Positions 43,722-53,961 of a stretch of DNA of 64,000 bases are shown one piece after another. The stretch covers positions 1-64,000 of the forward strand of contig JAIVFJ010000296.1 of the NCBI GenBank assembly GCA_025765615.1, read 5' to 3'. The stretch is from Zopfochytrium polystomum (Eukaryota; Chytridiomycota; Chytridiomycetes; Chytridiales; Chytridiaceae). The notes beneath the pieces are model-generated. The model saw nothing but the letters and a program-made list of their open reading frames with translations, made no database searches and had not been told where the DNA came from. The number at the start of each line of letters is the position of its first letter. The stretch's first letter is position 1. The position numbers and the translations under genes were made by a program.

Positions 43722-45137
43722 TTCACCCCACCATCCAAGACACATCTTTCATTGCTTCCTGACAGTGTGTGGGCCAATGCTATTTCCAAGGACCCCAAGC
43801 CTCACAAGATTCAAATCAGCCAAGAAGAGGAAAAACTTGAGATACTCAAGACAAGGCATGATGCAGCAACAGCTGGACACCCAGGAGAGCACAAGACATA
43901 TGAGCTTGTTTCCAGAGACTTCTACTGGCCAGGCATGAGGAAGTTCATCAAGAACTATGTCAGCAGCTGTGAAACCTGTCAAAGAAACAAATCCAGCAGA
44001 CACAAGCACTATGGACTTCTGGAGCCCCTCCCAATTGCCATCAGCCCTTCGTCATCAATATCCATGGACTTCATTGTGAAACTGCCCCCATCCCATGGAT
44101 TTGACTCTATCCTTGTTGTCATCTGCAGAAGGACAAAGTTGGCCCATTTCATCCCCTGCACTGAGACTATAGATGCACAAGGAACAGCAGACCTGTTTTT
44201 GCAGCACATATTCAGGCTCCATGGGCTGCCTCAGTCAATCGTCAGTGACAGAGGACCTCAGTTCAGATCTCAATTTTGGAAAGCACTCACAGCAGCCCTT
44301 GGAATCAAGTCTCAACTGTCAACTGCTTGTCACCCTCAGACTAATGGACAAACAGAAAGAACAAACCAGACTCTGGAGCAGTATTTGAGGTGCTATGTCA
44401 GCTATCAACAGGATGATTGGCCCACCCTCCTTCCCCTGGCAGAATTTGCTCTCAACAATTCTCTCCACTCAAGCACCCAGCTATCTCCTTTCTTTGCAAC
44501 CTATGGCTTTTATCCAAGAGGAGATCTTCTGGGACAAGAGACCCTATCCAATGTCCAAGCTCCTGCTGTGGCTTCACACTTGCATAAGCTCAAGATCATC
44601 AGCACCTTCCTGGACTCCACCCTGAAGTAAGCCCAAGAAGATGCCTCAAGATTTGCCAACACTCACAGAATGGACCATGACCTTGCTGTGGGTCAGCAAG
44701 TTTGGCTTCTGAGGAAGAACTTGCAGACCAAAAGACCAAGTCCCAAGCTAGACAACCTCAAGTTGGAACCTTTCAAGATCTTGGAGCAAATCAATCCAGT
44801 CACCTTCAAGCTGGATCTCCCTGCATCCATGAAGATCCACCCAGTTTTCCATGTCAGCCTTTTGGAGAAGTTTGTGGCCAACTCCATTCCAGGCAGAGTT
44901 ATTCCTCCTTCTCCTCCAGTTGATGTAGAAGGTGAAGAGGAATTTGAGGTTGAACAAATCTTGGATGCCAAGTGGTTTGGAAGGACACTCAAGTTCCTTG
45001 TCAAGTGGAAAGGTTACTCAGATGCTGACAACACCTTGGAACCTGAGTCAAACCTCACTCACTGCCAAGACCTTCTGCTCAAGTTCAAGACCAGGTACCC
45101 CACCAAGTTGCAAAAGAGGCCTAAAAGGGGGAGATGA
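43722..45137 (+). pseudogene. G1 pol part 3 (integrase-chromodomain)
   Basis: Integrase zinc domain and DDE core as in G2 (SDRGPQFRSQ; HPQTNGQTER instead of HPQTDGQTER). A CAA-to-TAA change stops the frame at about 44628; the rest (44670-45137) holds the chromodomain, where the aromatic-cage-region Trp of NTWEPES is Leu (NTLEPES). Confidence 0.92.
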
Positions 45138-45445
45138 TGTTATGAATCACCCTCTAGAAACCTCTGAAACCTTCTAGAACATTCCTTCATGGAACCTTGT
45201 GGAACCTTCTGGAACCTTCTTTGCTTTCCTGACTTGTCTTGTTGTCATTGGTATCATTGGTATCATTGTATTACTAATTGCTCTTTCTGGAAGTTTCTTT
45301 GAGTCTTGACAAGGAAGACTCTCAAAAGGTATAAAAGGGGGATGGGGGACCTGTCCCATCCCTCAAGTGAATTAGTGTTTCCAATACAATCATCACTCCT
45401 CTCAGTTCCTTGTCTGCCTTGTCCTGTCCTGCCCTGTTCCTGACA
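45138..45445 (+). repeat. G1 3' LTR (308 bp)
   Basis: TGTTATG...CTGACA. Followed by CA and then AATGG, the 5 bases that precede the 5' LTR (29384-29388), so a duplication may exist with a 2-nt offset. Forms the outer end of the left inverted-repeat arm. Confidence 0.92.
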
Positions 45446-45764
45446 CAAATGGAAGTTCAAAAGGAAAGGTAAACAAATATGCGTTGTGAAAGTAGTCAAA
45501 GTAGGCAAAGCCTGAGTCAGAGTTCCCAAAAGGGAAGGTTGGAGAAGGCAGCATCAAGGTTAATAGTCAGAGGGGCAAAAGCCAGGTAAAAAAAAGGGCA
45601 GTAGAGTTGGAACTGAAAGTGAACGATAACAGGCCAAGCAAGCATTCTGAGAGGCAAATCTTGAGTGTAAATGATCTGGAGATGGCCTATTTGCAGGAGC
45701 CCTTGTGATTGTGTCAATGACTAGAGATGAGTGGGTCAATGAGGAATGCTGATGAAGGGAAGTT
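45446..45764. repeat. Segment X, part 1
   Basis: Non-coding sequence repeated (inverted) at about 59560-59878. Nature unknown; starts CAAATGGAAG immediately after a Gypsy LTR in both arms. Confidence 0.7.
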
Positions 45765-47903
45765 TGTGAGACTGTGCTCTCTAACTCCTCACCTAGGGCT
45801 ATAGGTGGAAACTAGAGCATGGACCTAAATACCAATCCTGACTAATGAAAAGGGGCAAAAGGAGGGTGTCTAGGGGCACTAGACAGGAAAGTGTATTTGG
45901 AGTCTTAAAAAGCCCAAGAAAACACAAATAAATCTCTAACACAAAAGAGGGGTTTCTCACACCAAAGCATGAAACAGACACAATCACAAAAGAAAGCATA
46001 ATCCTCTGGTGCAAGACACAGAAGGGTTTCATCTGGGGCACAAGGCCAAAGCCAAGTTACCAGAGACAGAACTAACTTGATCGGTAAGACCGACTGAATC
46101 GGTAAGGGGAGTGACAAGCCACTACAACCCATCAAAAGAAACAACAAAAGAAATAAACAACAAGTCAAACCCTGAGTTGGAGGGGGTTGGAGAGACAAAG
46201 GGCAGACACAAGGAACAGTTAGTGTGCAGAGGTGCCTGTTGAACCAAATCAGAACTGTTTTCCACTTAACAGAACCAGACACAACTTGTCTCACTCCAAG
46301 GAGAGTGTTCCAACTCAATCCAAGGAAGAGGGTGCAACCAGGGTGGGAGACAGTGGGACTCTTCTTGCTCCATCCTACCAGGAGACAGACCTCTGCCTCA
46401 CCAGGCCAGAGAGAATAACCTGTCTTAGAAGCAAGGAAGGTCAATACCCACTCCCACACACAAGGAAGACACCAAAGACAACCACAGGTATTAGCATGAA
46501 AGGAAGAGGGTCTGAACCCAGCGAACCAGGCCCACCAAAGGCCAAAGGAACCATCACCAGGGACAGGGAGGAATACCAGAGAGACCATACCACCACATAA
46601 TACCTGACCAGCCAACTCATTCATATCACCTTGAGAGACCTGGATTTGAAGCGATGTATTGACAGGAACCGGCAAGGCACTACCACAGTTTTACCCTCCC
46701 ACCGTCCATCATCAAGTAGCTCCTACCCCAGACCAGCCTAAACAGTATGTGCAGAATGGTGAGGTGCACTGGGACTTGAACCCAGCACACTGCCATAAAT
46801 GGCCAAGAGAACCAATTCTCCTGTCACACACCAGGGGACTGCCACCCCCAGCTCATACACACAGTCAGAGAAGGAATAAGGGCAGGCAAGAAGACTTCAG
46901 GTACAGGTTCTAAGGGGCAACAAGAATGGGGGGTGGGCTGCTTAAATAGGAGAGGGTTGGAATCAGCAGGGTGAAGGAAGAAGGAAGGGAAAAGAGGGGA
47001 AAACATATACAAAAGAACAAAACAATAAATAAAACAACAAAGAAGAGAGAGGAGGAGTGAGTCACCAAACAATGGGGCTGAGCCATCAAACAAGGAAGAC
47101 AGCTCAGAAAATCATGGAGCATTTCTTGGCATCAGCTGCCAAGAAAGATGGAGGAGATGGAGAGAGCTGGTTGGTGCAAAGAGGAAGACAGTCACTCACA
47201 GCCACAAAAGAAAAGAGAGACACACACAGAGACAATAAACAAACAAATAAATAAAAGATAAAACAGTAAAAACAGGAAAAACAGGATAAACTACTAATTG
47301 AAAAAATAAGTAAAAATCATCAATAAAGAAAGGAGAAAAAACCCTATGATCTCATACCCTTTCATGAGGCCTTTCATCATGGTAGCTTATGTAGCAGCTC
47401 TGTGTTAGCTCTGTGTACACCTGGACTCTGTACTTCTACCCACTTAAGCACATCATCCTAATCCATTTCCAAAAGTGAGGGGGCAAGGCTTAGTCATTGT
47501 GCAGAACTTAGCATTTCTGCATCATTCAGTCAGTGACTGCCAGCATGTCTCGAACTTAGCACCTTTCCCATTGAAGGGAGCGCTCTACACCACTGAGCTA
47601 GAGGGCCTCTGGCCAATAGTGAAGAGCAGCCTGAGCCATTCGGCCTGCAACTTAGTGCGCAATAATAAAATGAATAATATACATGGCCGCGGCTAAGAGA
47701 CAGTCCAAATCTCAGTGGTTCAGCTTGCAGGGACAATAATAACCCATGAAAATAATAAGAAATGGGGTCCAGCCGTGTTACGTCACTTTTGTGAAACATT
47801 GTTTGGTCGAGTCAAATTGATAATCCTCACAAGTTATCAGTTAAAAAAGCGGGGTATACTCTTTTTATTTGAGGTCGCAGGCTCAACAGCCTGTCGTCCT
47901 CAC
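45765..47903. mobile_element. Insertion B: 2.1-kb non-coding element in segment X
   Basis: Flanked by AAGTT (45760-45764 and 47904-47908). The right arm has the empty site with a single AAGTT (GGGAAGTTGCAATGG read in reverse near 59565), so this is a later insertion. Ends TGTGAGACTG and CGTCCTCAC(A): TGTGAG/CTCACA inverted. No ORF recognised. tRNA-like promoter boxes on the minus strand: TAGCTCAGTGG (47590-47600) with GTTCGAGAC (47547-47555), and GGTTCAAGTCCC (46771-46782). Could be a solo LTR-like or short-TIR element. The last base is ambiguous by one. Confidence 0.7.
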
Positions 47904-48640
47904 AAGTTGCAATGGAGCAAAGGGGCAACACAAATGGTGGCGGGCCTTTTGAAGTGGCAAGATGGATGGTGATGGGAGGCTGCAAGGCTGCTGGGAGGGG
48001 TGGCACGGTGGCAATGAGGTGGAGGGGATCTGAGGATGACAGTCAGAAGGGCAAGAGCCCAAGGTAGATCATGTCCTAGATGCAGACAGCAAGGAGGTTG
48101 ATTGGAAGAAATTTAACTGAAGCAAGAAGTGGCAGTGGAGGTTTCGACGAGGCACGAGTGCTCAACGATGAGAAGTCAGATGGAAGTCAGATGGGTGCTG
48201 TGCCCAAAGCCCCTGCTGCTGGCGTTGCTTGCCAACAACTGCCTGTGATGATCAGCCGTTGAGAACGGGATGGTCGAGCGAAGAAGGTAAGCTTGTGATG
48301 GGATTCCATTTGTGAGGGCAGCGGTGAGGTGGCAGTGAGCAGTCGAGTGTGTCAGTTGACAAGGGTATTTTAGGCTGCAGTTGCAGCGGAAGAGGGGAGG
48401 TTGAAGGTGAGATCGCGGACAAAGGCTGCAAGATTGATGGTGGTGAATTTGAAGGCAGTGAGATCGCGGCCATAGGCCACGAGATTGGTAAGTAGTGATG
48501 GCAATGAAGTCAAGATTGCGGCCCCTGGCTGCGATTGCGGTGGATCAGTTTGAAGGCAGCGGCAAAGCTGCCACAACAATGGCGAGATTCGAGTGTGTCA
48601 GTTGACAAGTAGCATGTCTCAACCTTTCCTTTGACTGAGA
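47904..48640. repeat. Segment X, part 2
   Basis: Continuation of X, repeated (inverted) at about 58830-59565. Contains a 21-bp direct repeat at 48343-48363 and 48589-48609. No coding content recognised. Confidence 0.7.
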
Positions 48641-48644
48641 GTTC

Positions 48645-48980
48645 TTGGCTGTATTATCAGAGTTGCAACTCCCTGCACAGCAGCCACTACCAATCCTCGA
48701 GGACAATCAATCTGCAATCGCACTAGTGCTCAACCCTCTCACACATGCTCGCACAAAACACATTGACATACGTGCTCATTTCCTCTGGCAAGGTGTAGCC
48801 ACTGGAGAGATCACTGTACGCTATGTACCATCCAGCAACCAGATCGCAGACATTCTCACAAAACCACTCTCAAAGTGTCAGCACCAGCTACTGAACTCAC
48901 TACTTGGCCTCCAACCCTGTTCCAACCTTTTGAACACCCTTTCAGTTGAAGCCTCAGACGCTTACGCACGCTTTGTATAA
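48645..48980 (+). pseudogene. Copia-2-type RNase H C-terminal fragment
   Basis: 111 codons: LEDNQSAIALVLNPLTHART, KHIDIRAHFLWQGVATGEIT, SSNQIADILTKPLSKCQHQL, the end of a Ty1/Copia pol, 35 bp before the LTR with a short purine tract (GCAGGGAGG). The upstream RNase H part is missing, replaced by X. Identical amino acids at 58489-58824. Confidence 0.88.
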
Positions 48981-49014
48981 CAGGTGCTACACCCATGGCC
49001 ATCGTGCAGGGAGG

Positions 49015-49429
49015 TGTTAGGCAGAACTGACTGGTTAGCAGCAAGAGGCACAAGACAGACCTGAACCTATTGTGACTGTCAGTTATTGTTCTCACAATGC
49101 CCATGGGAGAGCAAGCTGCCGCCAATGCAGATGTGGGTGCTGGCTTGCACTGTTGACAAATACTCCAAGTATTAAGTGGAACGGAAGCCCAGTGTTAGCA
49201 GTTTTCCTCCTCCTCTGCTCAAGCAGATAATATTGGAGAGGATTTTACCCTGTGCCAGTCACGCTTGCCTCACAACTATTATTGCGTGCATATCATCATT
49301 ATGTATCAATTATTCATAACAGAGTTTTTTTTCTCTTTCTCTCCAAGTTGGGGAGAAGGACCACCCACAAACACACATCTTCACTTCATTCACTCCTTCC
49401 ACTCACTCACTCAGAGTAGACTGTTTACA
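49015..49429 (+). repeat. Copia-2 LTR (415 bp), left arm
   Basis: TGTTAGGCAGAACTGAC ... GACTGTTTACA. Inner boundary of the left inverted arm; host-type sequence begins at 49430. Confidence 0.9.
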
Positions 49430-49470
49430 TCTCGATGCAAACAGTCCAATTGGGGAAGAGACAGGGTGCA

Positions 49471-49591
49471 ATGAAGTCTTTCAACCTCTGCAATCCAGAG
49501 CCTCTTGGCCCTGGTGGTTGCCTGTCTGGGCTTGGGTGCTCCAGCTTTGCGGCTGAATTCTTTGAAAGATGAAAAGGCGCTGATAAACCTG
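49471..49591 (+). other. Possible signal-peptide exon fragment
   Basis: 40 bp from the LTR, one frame reads SLLALVVACLGLGAPALRLN then SLKDEKALINL before a GT donor, resembling a secretion signal. The ATG (49471) is one base out of frame and no following exon was found. It may be a gene truncated by the rearrangement, or chance. Confidence 0.2.
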
Positions 49592-50013
49592 GTGGGTATA
49601 ATTCTTGCAAATATATATAAATATATATATATTTTTTCTTTTTTTTTTGGAAAAGCAAAATGGAACATGTCGGTTAATGCAAGATGGGGATGAATAGTTA
49701 AGGTACCAAATTACCCACGGTACTCCTCCTTCCTACCCACCTGCATGTGCCACGTATCAGCCATTCCTGGAACTCCGTGCTCACTGCTGGGTGGCCGCCA
49801 GCAGGACGAGGGGAGCGCTCGTTCTACCGCCCTTGCAGCTGGGAAGCTCTGCTGTTCTCTGCTACTTCTACCATTGGCTCCAATATCGTCTATTACTGAC
49901 TTAGATGCAAGTGCGATTAGAGTTTCCTGAACTGACTGGAATGTTCCCAAGACGCACCAGCAGCACCTGGAATAGTTTGGATCCTTGTTTTGCATCCATG
50001 AGAACCTCTGTTT

Positions 50014-50014
<1 letters not shown>

Positions 50015-50092
<78 letters not shown>
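50015..50092. repeat. (CT)39 microsatellite
   Basis: Uninterrupted CT dinucleotides, about 78 bp, 370 bp upstream of the Ser-rich gene. Confidence 0.98.
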
Positions 50093-50095
<3 letters not shown>

Positions 50096-50282
50096 CCTCT
50101 CTGAGAGCAGTGCACTGTGCTGTGGCGCGATTCATGTGAAGCGTGAGAGAGACTTTGGGTGTCTCTCCCTCGTGGCTTGGGGGCATATGGAGAATGTGAT
50201 GGGTGCATTGCATTGTCAAAGTGGAGGGAGGGAACAGAGTCCGAGACAGACTCGGCAGACCGAGAGGGATCGAGACAGAGAC

Positions 50283-50286
<4 letters not shown>

Positions 50287-50344
<58 letters not shown>
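50287..50344. repeat. (AG)29 microsatellite
   Basis: Uninterrupted AG dinucleotides about 195 bp after the (CT) tract; the two are complementary and could pair. Confidence 0.98.
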
Positions 50345-50347
<3 letters not shown>

Positions 50348-50458
50348 AACTTGAAAAGGTCGAGCGAGAGACAGGCAGGCAGCCAGCACGGGACAGAACT
50401 CACAGAGAAAGCAAGCCGCCACTTTCACTACAAAGACAGACAAATACACAAGCATCTC

Positions 50459-53083
50459 ATGTCGTCGTCGTCCTCGTCGGCATCTGCATCCTCCTCCTCT
50501 TCCTCCTCCTCCTCCTCCTCCTCCTCCTCGCCATCGCCACCCCTCTCGCCTCCGCGCATCTCGCTCTCTTTCCCAATCCATCATCACAATCACAGCAATC
50601 ACCATCCCCACTCCGGCTCCAGCAACAACAAGTCGATGGCCGCTGCAGTCCTGTTCTCGTCTGCTCCTACGTGGGGTTCGCGCCCGTCCCTTTCTGGTGA
50701 CGGGCTGTCGAGCACCCCGATGAGCGCTCTCGCCCCTGGTTCCCCGGATCCGTTCCGTGGATCAGGACCTCGTCGGCTGTCGGACGTGTTCATGCGCTTG
50801 TTCAATCCCACTCAGCACAGCTCATCTTCGTCTTCCTCCTCCTCGCATTCCTCTCCGGCCGGTCAAATCAGGCCTGATCCAAAGCGGCGAGCGTCGGGCC
50901 CGACCATCCTGCAACCGCCCTCTCCATCACTGAATCCTCCTTCCGCAAGCCGCCCTCAGACTCCCACGCCTGCCCTGGTTTTGGCGGGAGCCGCGCTTGC
51001 GGGAAAGAACTCACCAACCCCAGCTGACGAGGTGTGCCCTCCGTCGGCCTCGGCCTCTTTAGAAGTTTCTGTGCACAGTGTTGAATCGTCCGCTCAGAAC
51101 TCTGAGGAAAACGCTACCCTACCGGCTACAAGCGCCGATGCTGCGACCGCCGATCAAGATCAGCAAGACTTTGTGACCGATGATGCCGATGGCACGGCTT
51201 ACCCCTCCGAGGGTGGAGAGGTTTTCGTTCCAACACTGCGTCGCCCTCGCCTGGAGGGGGCGAAATACAACATATCCAAGCGATACTCTTTCAGGTATAT
51301 ATAACTCTGTTCCGCTTTAACGCGCCAGCCGCTAACCACGTTCATCAGCTCGTTGTATTCCACAGTCACCATTGATAGAATGGCGAAATCTTTTGCCCGC
51401 AGCAACACCGAAGATTCCCTGTTCACAGATCGAAGCGAGACTCCCTCCGCTGAGCCGCCTATTAAACTGAACGACGAGAAAGAAGAATTCGGACGAAGTA
51501 TTGATGTGATGATGCAGGATCCGGTAATCGCTGCGGCTCTGAAAAATATGCGAGGAGTTCCCAGCCTTGAACAGGAACCTATCATTGCTCCAATGGTTAT
51601 ACCCTCGGTTACTTCAAACACGGGACCCAGTTCACCGATCACGCCGACAAAGACGGAGGACCCCACCACGCCCACTGCGCCAGCCCCAACGCATGCCCGT
51701 CGCCCCTCTCGAGGGCATGATCTCCTTTTAAATACATACGCCGCCATCGTTTCGGAAATTGCAGATTTGATTGACACCAACGATTCTACTGCCGATAAAA
51801 CTGCCGACAATTCAGACTTGGCTTCAACGCAACCTTCTGAGGCTTCGAAGACGGAGGATGGTGATCCCGATTCAGTCTATGTTATTGAAGAGTACCTTGT
51901 TGAGCACTGGGTCCCTGTAGCCGCAATGCCTGGGGATGCTCCTGAACCATTGCACCTTACTTATTCTGCCGCGGACGGTGGCATCACTTCCAAGGCTGCA
52001 ACGGAAAGCGGTAGTGCATCACTGATTGAAGGTTTCGAGCGTATCACTGATGAAGGTTTGCGTGGCGATGCGCTCCGGGAAGAGCCCGATGTTGCATCGG
52101 TTATTACCGACGAACCAGAACCCCTGCTCCCCACTCCTCCTCCGGAATCGGCCCGTGCGTCCTCGCTGGCTGAAAAGCGGTCCGACAGTGATTCAGTGGT
52201 TCCATCACAAGTTTCGTCGGACGCTGCCTCCAATTTTAATGAAGCTATCGAGGATCTAACCATCACAGCCCCGAGTAATTCCCTTCGAAAGTCTGGCAGT
52301 TTGGAGATGGACTCGTCGCAGCCGTCCGCCGTCAAGGTCGCCAAGGCCGCCAAAAAGCTGCCACCCTTTGCGCAGTCTCTCCCAACCCACGTTTCAAACT
52401 CTTCTCCACCGCGGCGACCGCTCTCTCTGGTTGCGACGACCGCGTCCACACGCTCCAACAGTACCGGAAGCAACAGCACTACCGGCGGCAGCGGCACCCT
52501 TGAACGTCGCCGCGTTGTGTCTGGAGTGCGGCGCGTCACAACCCTGGACCGGCGATCCGGCAAAAAGGCGGTTGTGCACGTCGAGGTCGTCCTCGTTCCC
52601 GATGCCGACGTGGGCGACGGTAACGATGCCGAGTTTCCCCGTGTGGACGGCGAGGACTCCAGCGAGAGCGTTCTGGACGCTTCTGCAGAGCGCAAAGTTT
52701 GTCCGGTGGAGGATCGCGAAGGGGACGGTAACGGTAACGAGCCAGCCGAAGCAGCCGAGGCGGCGGCTGGCGGCGTCGCTGCCATCGACACGGTCAGCTT
52801 GAATGGGGAGCCAGACGCTGCTCAAATCGCGCTTCCCGACGATGCGGCGGAGGTCCCCCCGCAATCTCCACCTTGGGAGGGCGGCGTCCTCGCAATCCCC
52901 ATCTCTTCATCCCTGAAGCAAATGTCGACCACGAAGCTGGTGATCGCCGACGGTTCCGCGCCGAGCCCGAGGCTTGTGGCTTCGCCGAAATCGTTTGGCG
53001 ACGAGCTGCCCGTTCCGCAGGCGGCCGAAACCGTGCGTCGAAAGAGCGGGACCCTGACAAAGTTTTTCAAATTTATGAAGTGA
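50459..53083 (+). CDS. Uncharacterised Ser-rich protein, 856 aa
   Basis: Start ATG 50459. One intron at 51295-51348 (GT-AG, GCTAACC branch site) joins the exons in frame to TGA 53081-53083. The N-terminus is a poly-Ser tract with His-rich PIHHHNHSNHHPH; then RRLSDVFMRLFNPTQ, a Pro/Ser-rich disordered region, and around the exon junction GAKYNISKRYSFSSLYST, TIDRMAKSFARSN and SIDVMMQDPVIAAALKNMRG, which look conserved. An acidic middle follows, then SGVRRVTTLDRRSGKKAVVH, and the basic end VRRKSGTLTKFFKFMK. No domain recognised and no membrane span; likely regulatory or scaffold-like, which is inference. Frame is intact. Upstream extension through the AG repeat is rejected. Confidence 0.82.
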
Positions 53084-53961
53084 AGCCCGCAACCCTTTTT
53101 TCTTAGTTCTTCCCTTACCTCTTTTCGTTTGCCTTGTTGTTGTCAGTCCCCCCCACACAGCGCATTCTATCAAACCAGTAATAACTATGTCTCTTCTCTC
53201 AGCTCATGGACAATGGCAATAAAAACTTTTAGGTGGGGATTGTCCGTCCTGCAACGTAACGAAACTTTGCTTCAGAGGGGCTGCAGGGATGGCGCGGGGG
53301 CCAAAGACGCTTGCGGCGCAAAGGGCTGGTGAAGCTCCTCGTGTGGTCAGAGGTTCCCAGGCCAGAGCGCGTCAGGAGGGTAATATGGTGCAATGCTGTT
53401 CCCATTAAGCGTGGCGGCTAGGGTGGCCGCTGGCAAGGTGGCCCTCTGGTTTCGGAAAGGGAGGAACGGGCGCACAAGCCAATGATCGACGTCGCTGACA
53501 AAGTAGCGCCCATCCACCGTTTGTGCTCACGGAGGAAAGGTCAGAAAGAGATGTAGACAGAAACACCCAGATAACATTTGATGGGCAGGTCTTTGGAGAC
53601 GGGGAGGACAACATGGCCTTTCTCTTTTGCACCGCGGATATCGTGCCGAATACTTCATCCTTGCCCGGTTGAAAAACCAGGCCGAAACCCCAGCACAACC
53701 CCAAACCAGACTAATGCAAAAATGAAGACGGTAAACGTTGAGAAGGCCGTTTTACGTCGTGGACCATACGCTCTGCGCGGTCATCAACCAGTCAAAGGCG
53801 AAATAATGATGGTTCAAGAAGACAAACGAGAAGAGATTAACGTCGCAAACACGCAGCAGAGTAAAAAATGCCAGTTCAGCCGGCACAACAAGAACGAAGA
53901 GAGCCGAGGGAACAAAAAAAGGTAAACGCAAGAAAAAGAGGTTTGCCCAACGAGGCTTTCA
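53084..53961. other. Intergenic, convergent 3' ends
   Basis: Between the Ser-rich gene (+) and SEC1 (-). No gene, RNA or repeat recognised. Confidence 0.5.

Larger units (their letters stand above)
29389..45445 (+). mobile_element. Gypsy element G1 (chromovirus), split by two nested elements
   Basis: Ty3/Gypsy element in three parts: 29389-31671, 36886-38220 and 43722-45445 (about 5.34 kb without nested DNA and before subtracting duplicated target bases). LTRs at 29389-29696 and 45138-45445. Interrupted by G2 (31672-36885, TSD CCTTA) and Copia-3 (38221-43721, TSD TTCAC). Coding capacity is broken by several indels and a CAA-to-TAA stop near 44628. Confidence 0.92.
45138..49429 (+). repeat. 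Left arm of large inverted repeat
   Basis: Gypsy LTR + segment X + Copia RNase H end + Copia-2 LTR, repeated in inverse order at 58040-60190. Shared length is about 2.15 kb per arm, nearly identical by eye; the left arm has an extra 2139-bp insertion. The arms flank 49430-58039. Confidence 0.85.

Noticed and set aside
46740..46835. Second tRNA gene candidate
   Set aside because: Perfect B box (GGTTCAAGTCC) but no consistent cloverleaf.
47540..47610. tRNA gene on the minus strand
   Set aside because: A and B boxes are present but acceptor and anticodon stems do not pair properly; kept only as a tRNA-like promoter within Insertion B.
26902..49429. One complete Copia-2 element with everything else nested inside
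   Set aside because: Both ends are Copia-2 LTRs, but flanking 5-mers do not match and most of RNase H is replaced by segment X, so the halves may derive from different copies.
50159..50458. Upstream in-frame extension of the Ser-rich protein through (AG)n
   Set aside because: Would encode a pure Arg-Glu repeat from a microsatellite; the ATG at 50459 starts the plausible protein.
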